DNA of 64,000 nt. Origin: Helianthus annuus. Taxonomy: Eukaryota > Streptophyta > Magnoliopsida > Asterales > Asteraceae. The position numbers and the translations under genes were made by a program. The notes under the pieces are model-generated. The model worked only from the letters and a program-made list of their open reading frames with translations, did no database searches and had not been told where the DNA came from. Within the stretch, counting starts at the first letter, position 1; each line of letters begins with the position of its first letter. Below, piece after piece: positions 22,721-33,526 of this stretch. Where the stretch lies: NCBI RefSeq assembly GCF_002127325.2, contig NC_035445.2, positions 80,161,389-80,225,388 on the forward strand, in the 5' to 3' direction.

Positions 22721-23934
22721 AAAGATATGCTAAAATACATTTTAAAACTATAAGGAATACAATGAAAAATAATAAATGAATTGTTCATATGAATATTTTT
22801 AAGAAATTAACATTTTAGTTACATCTTAAAATTCTAAGAAAAATATATCTTTTACTCCTCAAAATTAAGAAAATCACGAAGTAGCGATTTTCTCAAATGT
22901 AGTATACTTTTGTAGCTATGCTATGTTAACAAAAATCGTCACTATTTATAGTCCCATATGTACTTGTCTTGTGTGACTCACTTTCATCCTATCAATGAAG
23001 GCCTTGAAGATGTCATACATGAATCCAGTGTCGCCTATTGTAATCAAATGTAATACATACATGAAATGAGCTCATATATTATCAGTTTTCTTTGTGTATT
23101 TAAGGCAGAAATGAAAACACGATCAAGGAGATCGTTATGCAGCCATGGTCTTATAATGCTGATGGATCCAAGCATATTGAATCTCCCTAGAATCACAACG
23201 TCGATTGTTGTTTGTGGTTTTAACTACTGCATCATATAGAGAGAGTAGAGATGATGGGGATTGGTGTCTAAACATTGTCCTCATATTACATTCATTACCA
23301 AGGAGACATCACATCAGCTAAATCACCGTTCATTTGTAACAACTTGTACTTTTTTAACGTTACGTTGAAGATGTTGTGATATGTGTTTTCGTATTTTGCT
23401 AAATTTGAGAATGTCTAGAAGTATTCTTTTTAGCAATTGAGATTAATAATATGGTAATTCAACATTGGTATCTTATTGTATTTGATTGTAATACATGTTT
23501 TCCAATAGAAATGTGTTATGGGAAGATTGAAAATAATCATTATATTACAAGTTTATACTTTGTTAAAATATATTGCTACAACTACATATATTTCTACCAA
23601 CACCCCCTTTTTAGGCAAAGCACACGATACATTCAGATCTAGTTGTGTTGCTAAAGTTACATGTTTTTTTATAGAACATGTTGTGATTTATTAACACTGG
23701 AAGTGGAACAAGTTACGGGCATTCTTAACATTACATCAGGTGATGATGTTTGACGTTCAACAATTTGTTCAACTTAAAGTGTTCTTAGTGTCTGCCTAAG
23801 AAATGTTGTTAACATGAAGATGTAACTACAACAAACTAGTTTATGAATAAAAAGATTTGTTACGTAAATATGTAATAACTCATACTTTGACCACTTAGTT
23901 GAGAAGTTATTAACGTTTTACATTTTCCATTGTA
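22720..23934. other. Intergenic AT-rich sequence
   Basis: No gene recognised. ORFs are short, AT-driven and have no domain. It may include the 5' part of the CACTA-like relic that follows. Confidence 0.45.
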
Positions 23935-26733
23935 TTGTTAACATATTTAATGCAAGGAAAATTCAATTTGTTGCGAACAAATAGAGTTTCCATGGAATAT
24001 GTGGATGATGACTACATTGCCAATGGAAACGCACCCCGATGTGAGTTGAGTCCCCAGCGGAAGAAAAATGGAGGAAAAAACAATCCTCGGTTGGCGAGAT
24101 CAGAGATGATATCCAATTGTCAGTGTCAAGAAGATTGGAACGATTTATGTGATTATTGGGAGTTAGATTCAACTCAGGTGAGTTTGCTCAATGCTTGAAA
24201 CCAATTATACAAATTTTATGTTAAAAAACACATGCATACACACATACATACATACATACATACATACATACATACATACATACATACATACATACATACA
24301 TACATACATACATACATACATACATACATACATACATACATACATACATACATACATACATACATACATACATACATACATACATACATACATACATACA
24401 TACATACATACATACATACATACATACATACATACATACATACATACATACATACATACATACATACACACACGCACGCACGCATACATACATCCATACA
24501 AGGTCCTACATATTGATGCGAATGTTATTAGATCATACATATTTGATTGCACATAACTCACCGACCCATTGTCTTTAATTATATAGAAATATGGTGATCA
24601 AATGGAAAGTAATCGTGGAATTAGCACCCTCTTTTTGTTTTTGAACCATTTATGTTAATATCTGGGTTATGGATCAGTATTTACTAGTTCCAACTTCAAT
24701 GTTTTTTGAACACCTTTATCAGAACTTATGTAATATTATTAGTCTTTGTTATCACAGACAATCGTGAGACTCAAACGCCACCTAACTCTTTTGAAGTCTA
24801 TTACAAGTTGCATTATAGTGCTAAAAAAAGATGGCAAAATGATGAGGCACACATTGAATATGGAAGTTATTACTTTCGTTGTTAGAAGTTCGTGTTCTTG
24901 CTATATAGTTTTGTTATATTTTAATTTTGGGTTATTAGTTTCAGCTTACAATACCTTCATTTTTAAAGAGTTTAGTATTATCTCATCATTGACAATCAAT
25001 ATACTTGTTTCTTTTTATTAAAAGGTTCCATGGTTCTTTTTCTTATGATATCTGTTGGTTTTATAATACTTTTTGAGTTAATTTATTTGATGATAATTTT
25101 AAATGGTGCTCGAATGCTAGTAGTATTTGGAGTTTGATTCATGAGATTTTTACTTTTGACATTGTGCCTTGAGACTTTTGATAGTGTTACTAATCTGCTT
25201 AATATCTTTATGCTAAATGTTAATTGTTTTCAATTAGTAATCTACTTGAATATATTGATATTTCTTGGTTTATTGCTTTATGCTAGGAGACTATTATTCA
25301 TCATAAAGAGCAGGCGGTGGAGAAGTTAATTTCTAAAGGGACAACTATAACTACTACCATACATCACGAGCTAGAAAATTAGGCAATTGAAAGCGTATGT
25401 GCCAAGGAAAAAAACAACAAAATTTGCATGAAAGGTATGCGTTGGACCTGTTTTTAAAGAAAAAAAAAAGATTTTTGGATGACATAGGAAGCTAGGTCGT
25501 CTCAACCACCTTCAAACGAGACCAAATCACTTCAAAATCAGGTTGCTTTACTATAAGAGGAATTGAAACAAAGCATTGGAAAACATGATAAATTGTTAAT
25601 GTTCATGAGATCAAACTTTCTGGATTTTGAGAGCTCACTATCCGCGCCTATGAATGGTGGAGCAAATGATTTGGATGAGTAACTCGGTGACAATGACAAT
25701 TTGATCTAGAATGTGAGTTCGTTAAAACTTATTTACTTTTTTTAACAAAAAAGTTTAGACTTTTTTTGTTAGTATTTGATTGATTATTGTTTTGAAGTTT
25801 AGGATTAATCTACCAAATATTTTTTATTTATATGTTTAATAATTTTCTTTATTATAGTTTAAAAGTAACATGCTACAATTTCTCAGAATGAAATGATATT
25901 CCATTTAAGACTGCTATTAGTCCTAACTACATAACATGTATAAATAGAAACTAATTTTTAGTCATGAAATTAACATATTACGGACGATTATCCATCTCGA
26001 AATATATTATTAGTCTCTAAATATATATTAAGGATTGAAAAGGTCCTTAAAAGATACACAAAATTTCAGTCTCTAAAAACATATTCAGGGCTAAATAATA
26101 AAATCAAAGATTATTTTTCAATCCCTAAAAAATAAATTAAAGACTAAAATGGTATGTTATCAGAGAATAATTCACAGTTTCCAAAAAACATATTCAGTAC
26201 TCTGAAAAAGTTCTTAAAAGATACATATTTTCATTCTTTAAAGGACATTCGAGACTAAATAACATGACATCTAAGATTATTTTTCAGACGCTAAAATATA
26301 TATATTAGAGACTGAAATGGCATGTTATCACAGAGTAATTCTTGGTCTCTACAACGTCTTATTAGAGATTGAAATGTCATGGAACCCAAAGCTAATTAAA
26401 TGTATTTGGGACAAAATAGAAAAGGTTTAAGTACTGATTTTCATGTCCCTGAAAGGTCTGGTATCGAGGACTGATTTTCAATCACCAACTAAATGTATTC
26501 GTCACTGAAATGATGTGGTACGACGACATAGATTAAGGATTGATTTTATGTGTATGGGAGAATGGATGTCAGTCTCTATTGGTGGCAAACAATCGGGACT
26601 GAATTTTAGTTACTGATGAAAGTATCTAGGACTAAGTAATTAGGACTGACTCGGAAGTGACAAAATCAATCCCAGATAACTATTAGAGGCTGATTTTTCA
26701 ATCCTTGATGACAGATTTTTGTCGTGGTATCAA
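23935..26733. mobile_element. Decayed CACTA (En/Spm)-like element
   Basis: The right part (about 25880-26733) is packed with short motifs such as GGGACTGA, GAGACTGAAAT, CAGTCTCTAAA and CAATCCCTAA in both orientations, the subterminal repeats typical of CACTA elements. The right end, inverted, reads TACCACGACAAAAATCTGTC, close to the usual CACTACxACAAAAA start but lacking a clean CACTA. The middle (about 25280-25690) has scattered short frames whose style recalls the Ptta/En/Spm transposase C-terminus (weak). The left end was not found. Confidence 0.5.
24243..24468. repeat. (CATA)n microsatellite, about 56 units
   Basis: An essentially uninterrupted tetranucleotide array. It degrades at the right into CACGCACGCATACATACATC. 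The long ORFs on both strands across it (up to 121 codons) are translations of the repeat. Confidence 0.98.
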
Positions 26734-26804
26734 GTATTTGATGGATCTTTATTACTTATTTATTTGTTAAGTACTTAACTACCACAACTCAAACAGACAG
26801 TGGC

Positions 26805-27041
26805 TCTCCCTTATTGGTTAGGGATAGCTCGCGCGTAAAGAAGACTACCCTTTGGAGCTAAATATTCCTTAATTCTTATAGAAGTCTTCTCAAGTGACCA
26901 TGGGGGCTCTACTTTTCCTTACTGAATTCATTCTATGCGAAAGTCTCGCGGCAAGAGCGCTGCTGTAACCAGTTCTGATCCCAAGCACCTAACCTTTGTT
27001 GTGAGGACTTATTCGCCATCGGCCATATGGCGGTGATCTTA
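26805..27041. other. Unplaced GC-richer segment, possibly organelle-derived
   Basis: This stretch differs in composition from its AT-rich surroundings and shows no repeats. Phrases such as AAGTCTCGCGGCAAGAGCGC and CTTATTCGCCATCGGCCATA recall plant mitochondrial intergenic DNA in style. This is an impression, not a match. The Helitron inserted at its right edge. Confidence 0.25.
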
Positions 27042-27118
27042 TCTATACTATATTATAATGCATGAGGTAGGGGCATTTTAAGATACCAAAAAAATAAGAA
27101 CTTTTCCCCCTCTTTATT

Positions 27119-30100
27119 TGTTATACCCTAACACGTAATTAGCGAAAGTCGCAGCGGAAGTTCGTGCCATAAAAATTCTTTCATTATAAACCTTACGTCT
27201 TACTTGAAAGTTCACTTTTATAATAACTCTTTTATATCGAATACGAAAAACTGACTCAGTTATAGAATAAATCATAGCTTATGTATAACAATTTACATCC
27301 TTAGACAACCCCGTACAATCCCTTAAGTGACTCGGTCTTTGATCTTTATTCCTTGATGATCCTCCGTGACCCGCACAACCTGCATTCACCACATACATTC
27401 AAAGACATTAGCACACAATGTATAAACAAGATCATTCGTATATACTTCACATCTCGTTCTTTATCAAACTTCAAGCATTTCATCTGCGTATCCATTTCCT
27501 GGCGAGGCTTCATGAATGTACCTGCATTACTTATCATTCTCAAGGTACACCATTAATAACGTTAACCCTCAATGTGTCTAAATCATACACATATATGTAC
27601 TTACATACCCACATACATATACACCTACATACGTACATACACTCATACATACCCTTATACATACCTACATACACAACTACATACTTACATATCCTTCCTA
27701 CAACTAGGCATACGTACATACACTCGTACATTTCATTAAGCATAACTACATATCCTACTACATACGTACACTTGGAGTTATAAACATACATACGTGTATG
27801 CCTACACACATGCTTACATAACTTCTACATACGTATACAAATACATACAAACACACAAACTTGCTTATCTACATATGTACATACTTTAACGAACACGTAC
27901 TAGATCACGCGTACCTCTTATATATCCATACATTATTAACGTGTGCCTTAGACTTAGCTTTATAGCCCATAAACATCCAAGGAACCTTCAAAATCATGTT
28001 TGGAAACTCCGCCGTAGTCCACGGATATCAAACCGAAGCCCACGGTACATATATTAACTTAAATAACAAGATTTCAGCTTTTGGGACTTGGGAAGGCCGT
28101 CACCGACGCCCCTAGGGCCGTCGGCGACGGGCCTTGCATTTACCCGTAGCCCAAAAACCCGTAGACAGGTAATTAACCCGTCAGCACAAAAACTGATTTT
28201 CTAGAGCCCGTCGGCGACGCCCCCATGCCCGTCGGCGACGCCCTCTAGATTTTGCATTTTTCTGCAGCTCCGTTTCGTCGTCCGTACGCACTAAAACGCG
28301 CATAACTTTTGAACCGTTTACCCGTTTAACCTCCCGTTTCTTCCTACATGCTTGTAAATTCACATTCTATCATATGAACTTAAAATCTCATATCCGGATT
28401 AAGGAAATTCTTAACTTACACTATCGGCTTATTATTCACTTATGAATTATTCGACCCGTTATGGGTATTTATACATTAAAAGGTCTATAACATACAAAAC
28501 CCTATACTTCACTTTCATACTAGACAAAGACATTACTCTAATCGAATAGCTCACTTCCAAATGACTTTTAAGGTCGTTTACCCGAAATCCCCACCAAGGG
28601 CGTTTTTGTCAACTTTGCCCCATTATTAACAACAAGCACTACCTTGCATAAGCAACCAATCCTACTACCTAGTTACGATTCCTAATCACGCATACCTTGC
28701 TCGGATCAAAGCTGAGATCCGTTTAATACTTCATCAATATCATACCATTTGTTCCTATTCGACCTCAATTACCATACCTAGTTAAGTTGCATATAACTTT
28801 ACATAAATAACTAAGAAGTGATTACGGAATCACTTACCTTGAGCGTCCATTTTCGCATTGGCTTCCTTGTCCCCTCTTGACCCGTTAGTCTTTCGTGCTT
28901 GAGTCCACGTCCACATGATCCCTAATGCTTTCATGTTACCGCAATCACATCCTTGTTAGTGTACACGATTTCACATATAATGATCATATCAAAAGCGTAA
29001 CTCACATTTGACTTTCATGGTCAAGTCTAATAATCATAAAGCATACATCCAAAACCACATCTTTCTAGACTCATGCAATCCATCATGTTAACGCATAAAA
29101 CACATATTAATTTAGCACCTACCATACGACACTATGTACATTTCGTACTTATGATGCTAAAGTACTTACAACCACATGATCACATAATCATACTCGCATA
29201 CACATTCGCTTACATATACTTTCACATATCATACACCTTCGCTCTTAATCACCTTGATTCAAGCACATCTAATACAAGGTGAGCATTACACCATTCAAGC
29301 ACAAGGTACAAGCTCCTAATGCATAAATTTGACCAACATATACTTTCAACCCGAATTCGTATACGAGTTCCATCTAAAGCATATTTTTCAAGTTAGTAAA
29401 CTACTACTTTTATCACAACCGCTTTCTATACATGCAAACTCACAATTTTCATACAATTTCACTTTCTAGCTTCACCTAGTCATTTTATCAAACACTTGGT
29501 GTGCGTACAATCTACTATGCATAGTTTACAACTAGTTCAAGCATAGCCATTAACTTCTAAATTCTAATCACCAAAAGAGTGTTCAAAATCACATTCCATT
29601 CTTACAATTCACCCTAAACTAACATCACAAAACCCATTTCAAGCTAGTAACAAATACATCAAACAAGGATTGGACATGGGTAGAACACCCATGTCGCTAC
29701 TTCATTCAAAATTGTGGGTTTCTTCTTAAATCATCAAATTAGTTGGAATCATACATAATACACGTTTTATATAACGATTCTAACACATAATCACGCTTAA
29801 TTTCATACCAATTCGTGGATTAATCAATAACCCACTTCATACAAGATGATCAAATCATAAATTGGAACTTACCTTATGATCAATACACTTAGATTAAGTT
29901 GTACCTAGCCTCATGCATTCGATTTCTTCTCAAAATCAGGTTCAATTTTTGAGTTCTTGTAAGTAGTTGAAGAACAAGGGTTTCCCCTTGTTCCTGATCA
30001 TTCTCACGCACACACACACCTTGTGTGTGTTAGATTTTTGTTTTAATAAATTAACTTCCAAGTTTGGCACTCTAAGTCCCTCAAGTTTTAACTTACTATC

Positions 30101-30237
30101 ATATATGCCACAAGTTTCATCATTTAGCTTATCTAATAGGCATTTAACTAGGTTTATTAACTTAGTTATTGTATCTCATTTTATTAAACATGGCAACATG
30201 CTAACGAATTTAATAATTCGAATTTTGGGGTGTTACA
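27119..30237 (-). mobile_element. Solo LTR of a gypsy-type element (3.1 kb)
   Basis: A perfect 5-bp duplication TTATT (27114-27118, 30238-30242) brackets TG..CA ends. The left end is TGTTATACCC and the inverted right end is TGTAACACCC. No gag or pol lies between, so this is a single LTR left by recombination. The inverted right end matches common plant gypsy LTR starts, so element sense is probably minus. The interior has a TACATA-rich region (about 27590-27880) and the GC-rich dyads at 28096-28243. Confidence 0.88.
28096..28243. repeat. CCGTCGGCGACGG palindrome cluster in the solo LTR
   Basis: Four copies: a variant at about 28096-28110 (GCCGTCACCGACGCC), a full palindrome at 28117-28134, and two near-identical copies at 28206-28222 and 28227-28243 (GCCCGTCGGCGACGCCC). 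The local GC content is far above the LTR average. Confidence 0.9.
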
Positions 30238-31036
30238 TTATTTATAGAAAGACCCCTAAAATGAGGGTAGTTTGGTCTTTTAAACATTATTTATTTTTTA
30301 GCCCCTAAACTTATTACACTTAAATCCCTAAGGTTTTAACAAAATTATAGATAATTAGTTATAATTCACCCCTCCATAACAAACTTATAATTTTTTTTAC
30401 ATATTTTTGACATATCTTATAAACTATGCTGTTTAAAAAAATCCAAAGATAGCATAACGACCTACACCTTTTTATCGACGTATCGGTAGTTGTCTTGTTC
30501 AATATAGACGCACGGATGAAAATGTACAAGTCGATTATGCGTTAATGTACAAGTAATTAATACTTGTGATCTAATGTGCCTAATCTACAAAGATAGACTC
30601 CATCTATGCAAACAAAAACAAAAGAAATTAAAAGTACCGTAAGATAAAATGAAGATATTATGTGTCACATTTTATTTTATTAAAACTGCCTAATATTTAT
30701 ACTTAGATATATCTTATAAAAACTTAAAACTAACCACAACAAACTTCCTAAATAAAGGGGTGTGATGAAACAATGGTTAACCGGGCAGGGTTAACTCATT
30801 GGTCTCGTCAAGAAGGGTTAATCCCTTCCTCTCGAGGATCGCTGGCTGGATCACCGGCGGTTGATCTCCTGCACAAGGAAACAAGCCGTGACTCGTAACA
30901 AGGAGGATGGGGTGGGGGGTGCTCCTTGTTACCACTCTCCGGCGTGAGAATCAGTAGTTTGCTTGGGAAGCAAAGTAAAATAATAGTAGTAGTGAGGGAG
31001 TTGTGAGAAGATACCTCAAACCTGGTTTGGGGTTGG

Positions 31037-31044
31037 TATTTATA
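31037..31044 (-). promoter_or_regulatory. TATA box of the Tat-type LTR
   Basis: Minus-strand TATAAATA in the context CGGCTATAAATACC, about 660 nt after the LTR's sense start. The copy in the other LTR is at 43423-43430. Confidence 0.7.
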
Positions 31045-31227
31045 GCCGAGGAGTGGAGGAGGATGATGATGGATGGACTGACGACGTGCTGCCCCTTTTC
31101 AGGTGTGTCAGGCTCGTCGGTTATGGAGGTTACGCCACGTCAGTCCATTGCTTACGTAGCTCTGACAGGTAACTGTCATTGGTGCCACTTGCACTGTGGT
31201 GTCAGTACCACTTGCTTGAGTACATAG

Positions 31228-31526
31228 GATGCGGTGCAAGCCGCATCGCTACGTGCGGTAACATCTGAAGTTACCGCATCTCCTACTTGTGATCAAGGAA
31301 TACGCGAGATGCGGTGCTAGCCGCATCGTCGTCTTGCCTGCATCCCTTGTCGTGACGAAAATGTCCGTATGGTGCGGTGTCAGCCGTACCACTACGTTCA
31401 TCTTCTTCTATGCCTAAGGTAAGGCTTTCCTGTATTGATAGAAGTGTTCACTGGACGCGGTGCGATGCCGCGTCGCTGTGAATACTTCCGTTTTCGTACA
31501 CCAGATGTGATGCTATGTCGCATCAC
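31228..31526. repeat. Array of GATGCGG..CCGCATC hairpins upstream of the LTR TATA box
   Basis: Six imperfect dyads: 31228-31247 (GATGCGGTGCAAGCCGCATC), about 31253-31280 (GTGCGGTAAC..GTTACCGCAT), 31308-31327, about 31371-31390, about 31454-31475 and about 31504-31526. All share a TGCGG core opposed to CCGCA. In element sense they lie 5' of the TATA box. The other LTR has the same array at 43614-43912. Confidence 0.9.
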
Positions 31527-31704
31527 TCTACCGTTCTCCTGTTCCATGTAAGTCCTCCTTTGTTACTAGATAGATTGGATTCAACCCTTGTGTCGATGCG
31601 TTCCCGCATGGGCACAAGTGGGTTGTTAGCTAGTGGGGGTTTTGATAAGGGTAATGGTCACTCGCGGTCGATGCTGACGCGAGATCTGGGACCATACCCC
31701 TTCA

Positions 31705-31716
31705 AGTCCCCCCAGT
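31705..31716 (-). other. Tat-type polypurine tract
   Basis: Minus-strand ACTGGGGGGACT directly precedes the TGAAGGGG start of the 3' LTR. Confidence 0.8.
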
Positions 31717-33359
31717 CTAGTGTTGCTGCCACATACAAGGTGTATGTGGGAGGAGTACTGGACTATGGTGTTTGGAAGGTAGTTTGGAGTCTGGAGAAGA
31801 TCCTAGACCATGTGTGGTCTTTTCTGTATGTAAATGAAGCTGGAGGTCCGGAAGGGTCATCTGACGCCTCTTCCGTATCGGTGAAGGAATCTCGTCTGAT
31901 GCGAGATTCTCAGCCGATTTATGTCACCAGGTGGTCTGCCACCTGTTGTTGTGCCGAAGGTCTCTTGGAGACCTTGTTAGTAATGCTGCACAAACTTCGA
32001 ACCAACCTCTGAGATGGTGTTTCGAAGGTATGTGGAGGTTTCCCATCCTTTAAAGGTGGGCTTTTCTTCATACCAATTGTTGAATTGGTGCATGAAGAAG
32101 AAAAGAAACTTTTAGACCAATCTTTGAGACTGGGATCAAAAGTTGTTGATGCTTGCAAGTGCTTTGCTCGAGCTCTATGTTCATCATCGAGTTATGAGAC
32201 GACGATCCCTTTTTTGTGGGGTTTTCGTGTTTATCGTCATAGCTCTCTAGTAACCGCACGTTCTTTGCGGTTACCTCGTTGCGTCATTGTTGGCCATGTT
32301 TGGTCGAACAATGTATATTCATACTATGGGTAAATAAACATGGTCATAGGCAAGGGGATGCCCACCATTGTTTATTCTATGCGGCCCATAGTCGGCCTAA
32401 CAAAGTCATAAGCAGACTTGTTACCGCTGTTCGGACGCTTGTTGTTCGACGCGGGTTTATTTAGAGCGCTGTTCTGCGTTCGTTTTGGAGCCACTTACCT
32501 TCCCGCTCCAATACCGAGTTTGCTTTGCAGTAGCATTGTTCGGTGATGTGGAGTGAGCTTGGCTCTTCCGTAGCAACCACTCTGCGGAAGCTATGGTTAT
32601 GTCCGTAGCTCCTCGTGAGTGTCTGTGGTTTTGCATTACCACATTTGCTCAAAGCGGGTGTGGCTCGGATGTAGCTCTTGAAGGTTCAGGAGATAGGGTT
32701 GCTGATGTGCGTTCGCGTGCATACCCTTCCTTCCTTTCGTTAAAGAAGGTGTTCGTGTACCCTCTGCGGTTGTGAACCGGACAGGAGGGATTTGAAGCTT
32801 GAAGAGAATGAAGGCAATGCAGTTCCCCTGTGTCTGAGATGTGGTTCAGTCCAACGGCCAACACTGGTTCTGAGCATCTGACACATCTGAACGGGCGCGT
32901 GTGTGGCAAGGACGCATATTCCACGATTGCTCGTGGGTAGTGCGGATAGGTATTATACCCCCTTATAGTGTAGAGATATATGTTTTTACCTATTTTTAGG
33001 GGTATGTTAAAAAACGACATGCGGTATGGGTTATGGTGCGGTATACCAGAGAAACCGCATGCCGCTTATAATTGGATAATGTAGTCGCTTTTTGTTGCAT
33101 ACGTGGCTGGACGCACGTGTGAGTTGGTGGAAGTTGGTGAGATCTTCCTGGCATGTGCTGAAATGAAAGGACGTTTGCACTGTCCGAGGCATTAAATGCA
33201 CTGTAGCGAAGAGTGTAAACGTCTCTTGTGTCAGGCGCGTGGGCGGCCACGCGCGCGTGATAACCGTCAGCGGAAACGGCGCTCGACACGTGGTGTCCTA
33301 TGATTCGCTCTTTTTGAACGTGATCATTTGTTTTCTCCCTCCGCATTAATTGCGATGGG
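31705..33359. other. Spacer between 3' LTR and the antisense gene
   Basis: No domain recognised in any frame; ORFs are short or overlap the LTR edge. It holds the upstream region of the antisense gene, whose TATA box starts at 33360. Confidence 0.6.
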
Positions 33360-33367
33360 TATATAAG
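33360..33367 (+). promoter_or_regulatory. TATA box of the antisense gene
   Basis: TATATAAG in the context GGGTATATAAGGGG, 160-167 nt upstream of the ATG at 33527. It gives a plausible start site near 33390 and a 5' UTR of about 135 nt. It is on the strand opposite to gag-pol. Confidence 0.7.
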
Positions 33368-33526
33368 GGGAAACCGTTCGTGGTTTCCCCTCACTTGTTC
33401 GAAAATTCAAAAAATTTGCCGTTTGAGAGAGAAACTGTTATCTGTCTTCTCCGACTATTTTTCCTGAAATTCCGGTGAGGTTGCTGGTGTTTCCGTTCAC
33501 CATCTTTTGTTTCTTGAATATTTTTG

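Larger units (their letters stand above)
30763..31704 (-). repeat. Tat-type element LTR (3' LTR in element sense)
   Basis: Plus-strand ends TGATGAAACA and CCCCTTCA. A GTAACAAGGAG / CTCCTTGTTAC hairpin lies at about 30895-30932. The palindrome array and TATA box are listed separately. Confidence 0.96.

Noticed and set aside
22501..22788. 95-codon minus ORF
   Set aside because: It runs antisense through the SINE-like sequence and has no domain.
24191..24561. Overlapping ORFs of 90-121 codons on both strands
   Set aside because: They translate the (CATA)n array in different frames; no unique sequence.
31003..31227. 74-codon ORF, repeated identically at 43389-43613
   Set aside because: It lies in both LTRs of the Tat-type element and spans the TATA region; no domain.
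31228..31526. CRISPR-like array of palindromic repeats
   Set aside because: Repeats vary, spacers are unrelated to array logic, and the array lies in a plant LTR.
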